A DNA stretch of 8,624 bases from Candidatus Thioglobus sp. (GCA_015163925.1 JAAOIF010000033.1:1-8624); one strand, 5' to 3'. Positions 1-6,974 are shown, counted from the first letter of the stretch. Program-made: numbers and translations. The notes: a model not told the origin generated them from the letters alone.

Positions 1-1
1 C

Positions 2-142
2 AATTCAAATATTACTATTGAGTGCGATGTAGCAACGGATGCAAGCATTGATAAGGCATTTTCAACACTCAAAAAACATTGGGATAATTTTGATATTTTG
101 GTGCATTCTGTGGCTTTTGCCATAGGCGCCGGCTGCCATTAG
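2..142 (+). pseudogene. fabI: fabI fragment, enoyl-ACP reductase (internal piece, broken at about base 121)
   Basis: Reading from base 2 gives a stretch matching the inner part of NADH-dependent enoyl-ACP reductase FabI, the last reduction step of each fatty-acid elongation cycle in the cytoplasm. The visible landmarks are [11 protein letters not shown], as in the FabI segment around the NAD-binding aspartate, then [10 protein letters not shown], the conserved HS(I/V)xFA strand of this short-chain dehydrogenase. The gene enters from outside the window on the left. After the GCC codon at 119-121 the FabI match stops and the frame runs seven codons into antisense lysA before TAG at 140-142. The rest of the enzyme, including the YxxxxxxK active site, is absent. 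Identification of the fragment is strong. Whether a broken gene truly exists in the genome is doubtful, because lysA is broken at the same point. Confidence 0.82.
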
Positions 143-1225
143 CGCTAAAAAATCGCCTTGTGCCAAGTTTAAATTTCTGTTTTTGGCTAAAAAATCGCTG
201 GTTTCGCATACCGGGCCGACTATGTCCCAGTTGGCTTGTATGCCGCTTGAGGCTTGATTTACCGGCAAAATTTGGTGGTAGGCATTGTAAAAACTGGGGC
301 GTAAAAAATCGTTCATTGCCCCATCGACAATTGCAAATGAGTGCTTGGAATTTTGCTTGAGGAATTCAACTTTTGTTACAAATATTCCGGCATTACCGAC
401 AATTGCCCGCCCCGGTTCTAAGATGATTTCCAACTCGCCGACCTTGCTCAAAACGCTATCAACATAGGCTTTTATCTCAATAGTTTGCTCATTTTCATAC
501 TGAATTCCGATGCCGCCGCCTAAGTCCAAATGAGTAATTTGAATGCCTTTAGCTTTGAGTTTTTCCAGCAAAATTAGTAATTTATCTAACGCATCCAAAA
601 ACGGCGAAACCTCTGTAATTTGCGAGCCGATATGGCAATCCAGCCCTTGCACTTGCAGAAATTTGGAGTCCTGTGCCCGCTGATACAAAGCGATTGCAGC
701 TTCAATTTCAACTCCGAATTTATTTTCCTGCAAACCAGTGGAAATATATGGATGAGTTTTAGCATCAACATTTGGATTTACACGAATGGAAATTGGCGCT
801 GAGATGCCTGATGAGCGGGCCACAGCCTCAATTCTGTCTAATTCAGCGGCTGATTCTACATTCAAGCAACGCACATTTTTTTCCAATGCAAATTTGATGG
901 CTTGAGCGGTTTTTGCCACACCTGAAAACACGCAATTTTCTGCCTTGCCGCCGGCCGCTAAAACCCTTTGCAGCTCGCCTTCTGAGACAATATCAAAGCC
1001 TGAGCCGAGATTTGCCAAAGTGTTTAAAACTGCTAAATTGGAATTTGCCTTAACAGCGTAGCAAATCAGGTGCGGATGCTTGCCAAATGCTGAGTCAAAT
1101 TTTTGGTAATTTTGCTCAATTTCCAAGCGTGAATAAATATACAGCGGCGAGCCGTAAGCTGCCACTAAGTCTGTTACTGCAACAGATTCAGCAAATAATA
1201 TTTGGTTTTGGTAGGAAAAACTCAA
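62..1225 (-). CDS. lysA: Diaminopimelate decarboxylase, C-terminally truncated
   Basis: LysA is the PLP enzyme that decarboxylates meso-diaminopimelate to L-lysine, the last step of lysine synthesis. The N-terminal alanine-racemase-type barrel is complete: PLP lysine in YAVKANSN (Lys59), HIGSQI near 198, the GGGIG loop near 236, and EPGR (270-273). The C-terminal beta domain has the GPVCETSD cysteine (Cys340) and GAYG (366-369). Family members continue with about 40-45 residues including SMSSNYNxRP. Here that part is replaced by 18 residues read from antisense fabI, so the native gene ends near base 119-122. The start is TTG at 1225, giving SFSYQNQ in line with LysA N-termini. No ATG or GTG lies between it and the upstream in-frame stop, and no clear Shine-Dalgarno sequence is seen. 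It follows the lptM-like gene by 107 nt, a common pairing. As written the protein would probably be inactive. Confidence 0.93.
   Translation of the reverse strand: MSFSYQNQILFAESVAVTDLVAAYGSPLYIYSRLEIEQNYQKFDSAFGKHPHLICYAVKANSNLAVLNTLANLGSGFDIVSEGELQRVLAAGGKAENCVFSGVAKTAQAIKFALEKNVRCLNVESAAELDRIEAVARSSGISAPISIRVNPNVDAKTHPYISTGLQENKFGVEIEAAIALYQRAQDSKFLQVQGLDCHIGSQITEVSPFLDALDKLLILLEKLKAKGIQITHLDLGGGIGIQYENEQTIEIKAYVDSVLSKVGELEIILEPGRAIVGNAGIFVTKVEFLKQNSKHSFAIVDGAMNDFLRPSFYNAYHQILPVNQASSGIQANWDIVGPVCETSDFLAKNRNLNLAQGDFLALMAAGAYGKSHRMHQNIKIIPMFFEC
119..124. other. Junction joining fabI to inverted lysA
   Basis: FabI similarity on the plus strand holds up to GCC at 119-121. LysA similarity on the minus strand holds down to the same triplet, where it encodes the final glycine of GAYG. 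Two unrelated genes therefore meet head-to-head with a 3-bp shared sequence and no repeat or insertion element. This pattern is typical of an inverted chimera made during amplification or assembly. A real inversion would have destroyed two normally essential genes. Confidence 0.8.
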
Positions 1226-1269
1226 AAGTATTTGATTAAATAAATCTAACTTTTATGTAATTTAAAAAT

Positions 1270-1316
1270 GGCTAAATTCTTGGCGTAAATATCAAAATTA
1301 CCCCAAAAATTTAGCC
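1270..1316 (-). terminator. Hairpin between lptM-like gene and lysA
   Basis: GGCTAAATT (1270-1278) pairs perfectly with AATTTAGCC (1308-1316). After one mismatch, TTGG pairs with CCAA, giving a 13-bp stem around a long AT-rich loop. On the minus strand the stem is followed by ATTTTTAAATT, a modest T-rich tract. It could reduce read-through from the upstream operon into lysA or protect the 3' end of the lipoprotein mRNA. The loop is long for a classic terminator, so the function is inferred. Confidence 0.5.
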
Positions 1317-1332
1317 AAAAAACCAACTAAAA

Positions 1333-1482
1333 TTACTTAGATCTATAAGGCGAAATGCCTGTTTCTGTTAGCGTTTTCGGCAATGACATATTATCGCCTC
1401 TGGTTAAATCGCCGGTCTGGCCGCAAGCAGAAATTCCAATAATCACAAAGCCCAATACTACTAATTTGACTAACTTATTCAT
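1333..1482 (-). CDS. lptM: Small lipoprotein, LptM (YifL)-like
   Basis: This 49-residue protein starts with a short basic N-terminus (MNKLVK), a hydrophobic stretch and a lipobox-like ISAC, so Cys20 should be lipidated after signal peptidase II cleavage. Directly after the cysteine comes GQTGDL, resembling the CGLKGPL/CGQKGPL motif of LptM. In enterobacteria LptM assists assembly and disulfide maturation of the LptD/LptE lipopolysaccharide translocon in the outer membrane. The position immediately upstream of lysA matches the usual genomic place of this family. GAGG lies 7 nt before the ATG. It follows aat by 29 nt and probably shares its transcript. The tail is shorter than in E. coli and lacks a proline-rich region. 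The lipoprotein call is firm; the LptM assignment rests on the short motif and the neighbour. Confidence 0.75.
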   Translation of the reverse strand: MNKLVKLVVLGFVIIGISACGQTGDLTRGDNMSLPKTLTETGISPYRSK

Positions 1483-1511
1483 AACAACCTCACTTATTAA
1501 AAAACCTCATT

Positions 1512-2171
1512 TTACAACAATTTTTCCAATAATTTCACAAACTCTGTGCGTTTTATATTAAATGCCCCCAAATTTTTCAGATGCGGATTTTCCACCTGAC
1601 AGTCAATTAGCTGATAATTTGTGTGATTTAACAAATGCGCCAGCGCCACTTTTGAGGCATTACTGACAAGAGAAAACATCGATTCGCCAAAAAATACTTT
1701 GCCCATTGCCACCCCGTACAAGCCGCCAACTAATTGGTTATTTTCATATATTTCAACCGATTTCGCCCAGCCTTTTTGATGCAAATTAGTATAAGCTTTG
1801 AGCATATTTTCATCAATCCAAGTGCCATTTTGCCCCTTGCGTTTAGTACTTTTGCACTGCCGAATTACCGCTGTAAAATCAGTATTTTCACGAATTTCAA
1901 ACCTATTACTTTGCAAGATTTTTTGCAGACTTTTGGAAATATGCAGCCGCTTTTTTGTCATTACTAATCTGGGATTTGGACTATACCAGAAAATCGGCTC
2001 GCCCTCGCCATACCAAGGAAAAATGCCCAATTTGTAAGCATTTAACAGACGCTCGGCGGACAAATCACCGCCAATTGCAATCAAACCATTTGGATTTTTT
2101 AACGCCGATTTAAGCGCTGGAAACGGCGTGTTTTTTGAATGCAAAACAAATTCTTGAGGAATATCAATCAC
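1512..2171 (-). CDS. aat: Leucyl/phenylalanyl-tRNA--protein transferase
   Basis: Aat transfers Leu or Phe from aminoacyl-tRNA to proteins beginning with Arg or Lys, tagging them for ClpS/ClpAP degradation in the cytoplasm (bacterial N-end rule). Family blocks appear in order: NGLIAIGGDLS and LLNAYKLGIFPW (about 28-53), the WYSPNPR segment (62-68), GTWID (116-120), SVEIY..LVGGLYGVAMG..FFGESMFS...NASK (138-174) and LIDCQ...PHLKNLGAF (188-204). The 219-residue length is close to normal. I choose GTG at 2171 because the protein then begins just before the conserved region and GTGATTGA overlaps the nudE stop, suggesting translational coupling. An ATG at 2210 would add 13 residues lying wholly within nudE. 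Neither start has a strong Shine-Dalgarno sequence. No clpS or clpA lies in the window. Confidence 0.95.
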   Translation of the reverse strand: MIDIPQEFVLHSKNTPFPALKSALKNPNGLIAIGGDLSAERLLNAYKLGIFPWYGEGEPIFWYSPNPRLVMTKKRLHISKSLQKILQSNRFEIRENTDFTAVIRQCKSTKRKGQNGTWIDENMLKAYTNLHQKGWAKSVEIYENNQLVGGLYGVAMGKVFFGESMFSLVSNASKVALAHLLNHTNYQLIDCQVENPHLKNLGAFNIKRTEFVKLLEKLL

Positions 2172-2712
2172 TTTTTTGAAGAATATCTCTTGCCATATAC
2201 AAAGCCGCAATGCTTCTGGCCTCGGTCAAATCGGCTGAATTTACCAGAGTTTCCAGCTCAGATAATTTATGCTCAACCACCTCCAAAGGCTCAGGCTCAT
2301 CGCCCTTTGCACTCGCCGGATACAAATCCTGCGCCAGCACAATATGAGTAAAATTTGACTGATAGCCCGGCGCTAAAGTCATAGTTTTAATGAGTTTTAG
2401 CCGCTTTGCACCATAGCCGATTTCCTCCATCAGCTCCCGATTAGCCGCCTCAAGCGGAGTCTCGCCGGCATCAATTTTGCCCTTTGTCAAGCCGAGTTCG
2501 TATTTCTCAGTGCCGCCAGAATATTCATAAATCATCAGCACGGTGTCGTCAGTTAGCATCGGAATCACCAAAACCGCCCCATTCCCCGGCGGCTTGAGGC
2601 GCTCATATTCTCGGCGAGTGCCATTTGCAAACTCAAGCTGCATTTTTTCAATGTTAAAAACCCTCGTGGTAGCAATGGTTTTAACGCTCAAAATAGTTGG
2701 TTTTTTACGCAT
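2164..2712 (-). CDS. nudE: ADP compounds hydrolase NudE (Nudix family)
   Basis: NudE hydrolyses ADP-linked compounds such as ADP-ribose, NADH and Ap3A in the cytoplasm, limiting reactive or signalling nucleotides. The Nudix box is complete at about residues 78-100: GKIDAGE, then RELMEEIGY, fitting GX5EX7REUXEEXGU with the metal-binding glutamates. NudE-specific context is also present: the KPTILSV N-terminus, LEFANGTRREYERL, the YELGLTKG lead into the box, LAPGY, and AQDLYPAS.KGDEPEPL. Length is 182 residues, as expected. The start is ATG at 2712. It leaves 8 nt after the MFS stop, and AGGA sits inside that stop and spacer as ribosome-binding site. A longer frame reaching 2817 would only overlap the transporter. 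The 3' end overlaps aat by 8 nt, so MFS, nudE and aat look co-transcribed. Confidence 0.95.
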   Translation of the reverse strand: MRKKPTILSVKTIATTRVFNIEKMQLEFANGTRREYERLKPPGNGAVLVIPMLTDDTVLMIYEYSGGTEKYELGLTKGKIDAGETPLEAANRELMEEIGYGAKRLKLIKTMTLAPGYQSNFTHIVLAQDLYPASAKGDEPEPLEVVEHKLSELETLVNSADLTEARSIAALYMARDILQKSD

Positions 2713-2720
2713 AATTAATC

Positions 2721-3950
2721 CTATTTTTGTTGTGGAAATATTATTAAAACTATCAATCCAGAGGCAATCATCAACGCAGCTGCCAGCAAAAATGGTGCTG
2801 TTAATTCCGCACTCCACTGCGCCACTGAGCCTAAAATCAGGGCTGCCACGGCGTAACCAAAATCACGCCAAAAACGGTAAATTCCCAGCAGAGTTCCACG
2901 CTCAGTCGCCGGTGCAAAATCAGCCACTGCCGCCCCGAGAGTCGGATAAAGCATTGCCATTCCCACGCCCATAATACTTGCCTCCAGCGCCCATAAAAAC
3001 ACATTATTAGTATATGGAAAACCGAGCAAACCCAAGCCACATAAGCACATTCCGCCGACAATCAAACCCTTTCGTCCAATGGAATCTGAGAGCGGCCCGG
3101 TGACTAATTGCAAGCCGCCCCAGACCAACGCATACGCCGAAATAATAATGCTAATTTGAATCAAACTCAAGCCCTTAGCAAGCAAAAATACCGGCAAAAA
3201 TATCCAAACCATCGCATCGGTAAATTTCTCCACCAGCCCCGCCTGATTGAGCGAAAACAAAATTTTATCACGCCAGCTGGCATAAATAAACAGTTGGAAA
3301 AGAGTTTTATTTGTTGTAAATTTACCATTAATTTCGCCTGATTTTGCCCACGGCAAGGTTTCTTTTATCCAAAAAATCGCCGATGCCAAGCCGAAAATTA
3401 TTACCACCAGACCAAATATAAATAGTCCCTGCCGCGCTCCAAACGCTTCAACCAAATAAGCAGTTGCCACTCCAGCCACTGCCACAGCTGCATATCCGGC
3501 AAATTCATTAATTCCATTCACCAAGCCTTTTTGCTCCGAACGCGCCAAATCCAATTTACTATTTATCGTCATAGACCAGCACAGCCCTTGATTTATGCCC
3601 AATAAAAAAGTGGCAGCAATAATCCAATTCCAGCTCGGCGAGAGCAAAATCATCAGCGGAATCGGCACAGCAATCAGCCAGCCAGCAATCAAAATCCGCC
3701 GCCGCCCATAAATATCACTCAGCCGCCCTGCCACTAAATTCATAATCGCTTTAACCACGCCGAAAACCACCACAAACGAAGTCAGCAACAGAAACTGCTG
3801 CCCCGCCAAACCAAATTCAGCACTCGCCAGCCCCGGCACCACAATTCTCATCATGCCGATTGTCAGCCCCACCAAAAACACTTGCAGCAGCTGTAATGCT
3901 ACTTGCAGCCGGTTTTCCGCAATTCCATATTTCATTTTCATTTTCATCAT
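2721..3950 (-). CDS. MFS transporter, substrate unknown
   Basis: This 409-residue inner-membrane protein has about twelve hydrophobic segments in two halves, typical of the major facilitator superfamily. Motif A appears in the TM2-TM3 loop (GRLSDIYGRRR, 75-85) and again in the second half (GPLSDSIGRKG, 285-295), a strong sign of an intact transporter. Other marked stretches are GINQGLCWSMTINSKLDL (118-135), GINEFAGY (146-153) and IYRFWRDFGY (357-366); the last resembles a subgroup of proteobacterial MFS proteins often annotated only as drug-resistance-like. The substrate cannot be read from the sequence. The start is ATG 3950 (ATG 3947 is nearly as good), preceded by GGA 5 nt upstream. It is the first gene of the cluster with nudE and aat, and its promoter should lie in the spacer shared with the hydrolase gene. 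Confidence 0.9.
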   Translation of the reverse strand: MMKMKMKYGIAENRLQVALQLLQVFLVGLTIGMMRIVVPGLASAEFGLAGQQFLLLTSFVVVFGVVKAIMNLVAGRLSDIYGRRRILIAGWLIAVPIPLMILLSPSWNWIIAATFLLGINQGLCWSMTINSKLDLARSEQKGLVNGINEFAGYAAVAVAGVATAYLVEAFGARQGLFIFGLVVIIFGLASAIFWIKETLPWAKSGEINGKFTTNKTLFQLFIYASWRDKILFSLNQAGLVEKFTDAMVWIFLPVFLLAKGLSLIQISIIISAYALVWGGLQLVTGPLSDSIGRKGLIVGGMCLCGLGLLGFPYTNNVFLWALEASIMGVGMAMLYPTLGAAVADFAPATERGTLLGIYRFWRDFGYAVAALILGSVAQWSAELTAPFLLAAALMIASGLIVLIIFPQQK

Positions 3951-3963
3951 ATTTCCAACATTT

Positions 3964-3977
3964 TATGCTATTATAAT
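3964..3977. promoter_or_regulatory. Divergent -10 region with TATAAT on both strands
   Basis: The 53-bp spacer between the MFS gene and the hydrolase gene contains ATTATAAT. It gives a consensus TATAAT on the plus strand (3972-3977) and another on the minus strand (3970-3975). A TATGCT variant lies at 3964-3969. No convincing -35 box is visible at the right distance in either direction, so the exact promoters are inferred. The near-symmetric core means that transcription in the two directions may compete. Confidence 0.45.
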
Positions 3978-4003
3978 GCTAATATTTTTAAGCAAAAACA
4001 GTT

Positions 4004-4957
4004 ATGAAAAAAATAATATTTTTGATAATTTTCAGCTTTTCAACGCTAATAAACGCTTGGATAATTGAAAATGTTGGCACTTTTAAGTTTGAAAAAATCA
4101 GTCCAAAAGTTTGGATTATGCACGGACCGAAAGCCGAGCCGAACCAGCAAAATCAAGGCTTTATGAATAATCCGGGCTTGGTCGTTGGCGCCACAGGCCT
4201 TGTGGTAATTGACCCGGGCAGCAGTTATCTGGTCGGCAAACGGGTGCTGGCGGAGATTGAAAAAATCAGCAAAAAGCCCATCAAAGCCATTTTCAACACT
4301 CATATCCACGGCGACCATTGGCTTGGAAATCAGGCGCTAATTGAGAAATATCCGGCTGCCAAAATCTACGCCCACCCGAATATGATTTTCCAAGCAAAAG
4401 ACGGCGGCGCTGCCAGCTGGATTAAAATTATGCAGGATTTAACCAAAGGCGCTGCAGCCGGTACTATTGCTACTTATCCGACCGATTCCACAAGTCATTT
4501 GCAAATTATTAGTGTTGCCGGCGAGCAGTTTAAAATTCACAATCCTACCAAAAAATCCCACACTGATACCGATATTATGATTGAACATATCGGCAGCAAA
4601 ACCTTGTTTTTAGGCGATAATGACTTTGTAAATCGGCAGGGGCGGTTTGACAATTCGGCAAATATGCACGGAAATATTCAAGTTTTGCAATATGCGCTGG
4701 CGCTAAAATTAAGCAATTATGTGCCCGGGCATGGGGCTTCTGGCGATGCTAAATCTGCGGTTCAGCCTTTTTTGAGCTATCTGCTGACCGTTCAAACTGA
4801 GGTCAAAAAGGGTTATGAAAATGATTTAGCCGATTATGAAATCAAGCCACTTGCTGCCAAAAAACTCAGCGCTTATCGCCACTGGCACGGCTTTCAAGAG
4901 CAACTCGGCAGGCATATTAGCAAAATGTTACTGGAGGTTGAGGCGTTGGATTTGTGA
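4004..4957 (+). CDS. Exported metallo-beta-lactamase-fold hydrolase
   Basis: The 317-residue protein carries a Sec signal peptide (MKKIIFLIIFSFSTLINA, probable cleavage after residue 18), so it should act in the periplasm. The metallo-beta-lactamase fold is clear: NPGLVVG..GLVVIDPGSS (56-74), the metal motif THIHGDHWLGN (His100, His102, Asp104, His105), His186 in SHTDTD, Asp205 in LFLGDN and His243 in PGHG. This is a full binuclear zinc ligand set, so it is probably an active hydrolase. The pattern resembles the SoxH-like and uncharacterised periplasmic MBL proteins of sulfur-oxidising gammaproteobacteria rather than true beta-lactamases or glyoxalase II. The substrate is unknown. ATG 4004 gives the signal peptide directly, but no strong Shine-Dalgarno sequence precedes it. 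The gene stands alone, divergent from the MFS operon and convergent with leuB. Confidence 0.9.
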   Translation: MKKIIFLIIFSFSTLINAWIIENVGTFKFEKISPKVWIMHGPKAEPNQQNQGFMNNPGLVVGATGLVVIDPGSSYLVGKRVLAEIEKISKKPIKAIFNTHIHGDHWLGNQALIEKYPAAKIYAHPNMIFQAKDGGAASWIKIMQDLTKGAAAGTIATYPTDSTSHLQIISVAGEQFKIHNPTKKSHTDTDIMIEHIGSKTLFLGDNDFVNRQGRFDNSANMHGNIQVLQYALALKLSNYVPGHGASGDAKSAVQPFLSYLLTVQTEVKKGYENDLADYEIKPLAAKKLSAYRHWHGFQEQLGRHISKMLLEVEALDL

Positions 4958-5015
4958 AAATCAGACCCGCTGTGACACGAGCCTTGCCCGTAGAGGAATT
5001 CTGAACTCCCGCCCA

Positions 5016-5105
5016 CTGTCATTCTGAACAAGATTTAAGAATCTCATCTTGTAAAAAGCAAACTGCTTACTGGCTGAGACCCTTAAATCTTGTTCAGGGA
5101 GACAG
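5016..5105. repeat. Imperfect inverted repeat with 31-nt arms between convergent genes
   Basis: The arm at 5024-5046 (starting CTGAACAAGATTTAAG) and the arm at 5075-5097 (ending CTTAAATCTTGTTCAG) are complementary over 23 nt with two mismatches. Extension to CTGTC (5016) and GACAG (5105) gives 31-nt arms with five mismatches. The roughly 28-nt loop holds a smaller hairpin around AAGCA and TGCTT. Partial copies recur at 7093-7127 and 8608-8624, so it is a dispersed element resembling REP or MITE-like intergenic repeats. It may also act as a bidirectional mRNA 3' end for the hydrolase gene and leuB, although no T tract is present. Confidence 0.85.
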
Positions 5106-5124
5106 AAACGGACAGATGGTTTGC

Positions 5125-6198
5125 CTAATCCGCCAAAGCTGCCACCACCAAATCGCCCATTGCCTCAGTGCCGACCGCCGTCTCACCGGTGCTGGCAATG
5201 TCTTTTGTGCGATGGCCTTGCTGCAAAACTAAATCCACTGCCGCCTCAATTTTCTCAGCAAGTGCCACTTGATTTAGCGAATATCTGAGCATCATCGCCA
5301 CTGATAAAATAGTCGCCAATGGGTTAGCAATGTCTTGCCCAGCAAGGTCTGGAGCGCTGCCGTGAATTGGCTCATACATTCCAAAACCGTCCGCATTCAG
5401 CGAGGCACTCGGCAGCATTCCAATCGAGCCAGTTAGCATCGCCGCGCAGTCCGAAAGCACATCGCCAAATAAATTGGAAGTAACAATTACATCAAACTGC
5501 TTCGGCGCTTTGACGAGTTGCATGGCGGCATTATCAACATAAATATGGCTCAATTCCACATCCGCATAATCCTTGCCGACCGCCTCCAGCACCTCCCGCC
5601 ACAGCTCGCAAACCTCCAACACATTTGCCTTATCCACCGAGCAGAGGCGCTTTTGGCGTTTTTGGGCAATCTGAAATGCGCAGTGGGCAATCCGAGTAAT
5701 TTCCGCCTCAGAATAAGCGGCAGTATTAAAGCCATAACGCTGCCCATCGCGAATTTCAATCCCACGCGGCTGCCCAAAATAAATGCCGGAAACCAACTCT
5801 CTTACAATCATCAAATCCAAGCCTGACACCACTTCCGCCTTTAAAGTAGAAGCCTTTGCCAGCTGCGGATGCAGTAGCGCCGGACGCAAATTAGCAAACA
5901 AATCCAGCTCACTTCGCAAGCCCAAAAGCCCACGCTCAGGGCGTAAATCCCGCTGCAAACCCTCCCACTGATAGCCGCCCACAGCACCAAGCAAAATACT
6001 ATCAGACTTGCGAGCCGCCGCCAAAGTCGCATCCGGCAAGGGCGAACCGGTCTCATCATAAGCGCCGCCGCCGACCAAACCATACGCCAAATCCATCGCC
6101 AAATTATCATTTTTATTCAGATAATCAATGACTTTCAGCGCTTGAGCGACAATCTCTGGCCCGATGCCATCTCCCGGCAGAATTAGTACTTTTGACAT
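5125..6198 (-). CDS. leuB: 3-isopropylmalate dehydrogenase
   Basis: LeuB oxidises and decarboxylates (2R,3S)-3-isopropylmalate with NAD+ to 2-oxoisocaproate, the third dedicated step of leucine synthesis, in the cytoplasm. The 357-residue product is of normal length. It shows [10 protein letters not shown] (7-16), the substrate arginines in [16 protein letters not shown] and [11 protein letters not shown] (Arg95, Arg105, Arg133, catalytic Tyr140), VDKANVL (Lys190), the magnesium aspartates Asp223, Asp246 and Asp250, with the NLFGDVLSD...[10 protein letters not shown] signature, and EPIHGSAPD near 276. The chosen start, ATG 6198, matches the family N-terminus [11 protein letters not shown] and leaves 13 nt after the rubredoxin stop. 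A TTG at 6222 would overlap rubredoxin. The usual partners leuC and leuD are not adjacent. It is the last gene of the peroxiredoxin-rubredoxin operon. Confidence 0.97.
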   Translation of the reverse strand: MSKVLILPGDGIGPEIVAQALKVIDYLNKNDNLAMDLAYGLVGGGAYDETGSPLPDATLAAARKSDSILLGAVGGYQWEGLQRDLRPERGLLGLRSELDLFANLRPALLHPQLAKASTLKAEVVSGLDLMIVRELVSGIYFGQPRGIEIRDGQRYGFNTAAYSEAEITRIAHCAFQIAQKRQKRLCSVDKANVLEVCELWREVLEAVGKDYADVELSHIYVDNAAMQLVKAPKQFDVIVTSNLFGDVLSDCAAMLTGSIGMLPSASLNADGFGMYEPIHGSAPDLAGQDIANPLATILSVAMMLRYSLNQVALAEKIEAAVDLVLQQGHRTKDIASTGETAVGTEAMGDLVVAALAD

Positions 6199-6211
6199 TT
6201 TAGCTTCAAAT

Positions 6212-6376
6212 TTAGATTTCAATCATCTCAAATTCGTCTTTAGTAGCGCCGCAATCCGGGCAAACCCAATCAGCCGGCACATCTTCCCATTTCGTCTGCG
6301 GGGCAATGCCATCAAGCGGTGCGCCCAAATATTCGTCATAAATCCAGTCGCAAACTAAGCATCTATATTTTTTCAT
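6212..6376 (-). CDS. Rubredoxin
   Basis: This 54-residue protein is a classic rubredoxin, a one-iron electron carrier of the cytoplasm. The Fe(SCys)4 ligands are in YRCLVC (Cys6, Cys9) and VCPDCG (Cys39, Cys42). The usual aromatic core and loop are present ([25 protein letters not shown]49 and EMIEI at the C-terminus). Its ATG overlaps the TGA of the peroxiredoxin gene as ATGA, so translation is probably coupled. The gene order suggests that it may pass electrons to the peroxiredoxin, or to another oxygen- or peroxide-handling protein outside the window. In many proteobacteria a stand-alone rubredoxin also serves alkane hydroxylases or other oxidases, so the partner is inferred. Confidence 0.97.
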   Translation of the reverse strand: MKKYRCLVCDWIYDEYLGAPLDGIAPQTKWEDVPADWVCPDCGATKDEFEMIEI

Positions 6377-6972
6377 AATTTATCGGCATTTTTAGCTAAA
6401 TATTTCGCCACACCCTGCGGCGTGTCTTGCATTCCCTCATCGCCTTTTTTCCAACCAGCCGGACAAACCTCACCGTTTTGAGTGTGAAAATCCAAGGCAT
6501 CAACCATTCGCAACATCTCATCCACATCACGGCCAAGCGGCAAATCATTCACCACCTGATGCCTCACGGTAAATTCTGCATCAATCAAAAACGAGCCTCG
6601 TAGCGCGATTCCAGCCGGATGCACAATTCCGTAAGCCTCCATAATCGCATGGTCAGTATCAGCCACCAATGGAAAATCAATCGTCCCCAAGCCGCCATCC
6701 GCCGGAGCCGTATTCCGCCAAGCATTATGAGTGAATTGTGAATCCACCGAAACGCCGACCACTTCCACGCCTTTTTCCTTGAAAGCCGCCACCCGACTAT
6801 GATGGGCTAAAATTTCCGAAGGGCAGACAAAAGTAAAATCTAACGGGTAAAAAAACAGCACAATTTTCTTGCCTTTAAATTGCGACAAAGTAAAATTATC
6901 AACAATTTCGCCATTCGCCAAAACCGCAGCAGCCGTGAAATCTGGCGCTTGTTGGGTTACTAAAACACTCAT
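6373..6972 (-). CDS. Peroxiredoxin, AhpC/Prx1 type typical 2-Cys
   Basis: The 199-residue product reduces hydrogen peroxide and organic peroxides in the cytoplasm. The peroxidatic cysteine is Cys50 in [14 protein letters not shown], which has the catalytic PxxxTxxC motif, and the resolving cysteine is Cys170 in EVCPAGW, so it is a typical dimeric 2-Cys enzyme. GGLG (93-96) and a C-terminal tail with Tyr191-Leu192 resemble the features of overoxidation-sensitive members. I chose ATG 6972 because GGAG lies 6 nt upstream and [12 protein letters not shown] matches the family N-terminus. A frame extending to 7005 would add 11 residues with no family match. No ahpF or thioredoxin reductase gene is adjacent; rubredoxin follows directly with an ATGA overlap. 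No OxyR-like site could be recognised upstream. Confidence 0.96.
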   Translation of the reverse strand: MSVLVTQQAPDFTAAAVLANGEIVDNFTLSQFKGKKIVLFFYPLDFTFVCPSEILAHHSRVAAFKEKGVEVVGVSVDSQFTHNAWRNTAPADGGLGTIDFPLVADTDHAIMEAYGIVHPAGIALRGSFLIDAEFTVRHQVVNDLPLGRDVDEMLRMVDALDFHTQNGEVCPAGWKKGDEGMQDTPQGVAKYLAKNADKL

Positions 6973-6974
6973 AT

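Noticed and set aside
160..360. Plus-strand open frames inside lysA, such as 160-360 and 620-802
   Set aside because: They lie antisense to a well-recognised enzyme, have no ribosome binding site and resemble no family.
1355..1561. Plus-strand 68-codon open frame across the lptM-like gene
   Set aside because: It is the antisense shadow of the lipoprotein gene, which has a lipobox, a ribosome binding site and operon context on the minus strand.
2543..2974. Plus-strand 143-codon open frame across nudE and the transporter end
   Set aside because: It spans two real genes in antisense with no domain; its length reflects codon bias of the opposite strand.
4004..4957. Antibiotic-degrading beta-lactamase
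   Set aside because: The metal motif is shared across the MBL fold. The surrounding NPGLVVG and HGDHWLGN pattern fits SoxH-like periplasmic hydrolases rather than resistance enzymes.
5016..5105. CRISPR array
   Set aside because: The repeats are inverted arms of one hairpin, not regularly spaced direct repeats, and no cas genes are present.
4958..5124. Possible small RNA or tRNA in the hydrolase-leuB spacer
   Set aside because: The fold is explained by the long inverted repeat. No cloverleaf or CCA end was seen.
6164..6358. Plus-strand open frame over rubredoxin
   Set aside because: The minus strand encodes a full rubredoxin with all four cysteine ligands, so the plus frame is a shadow.
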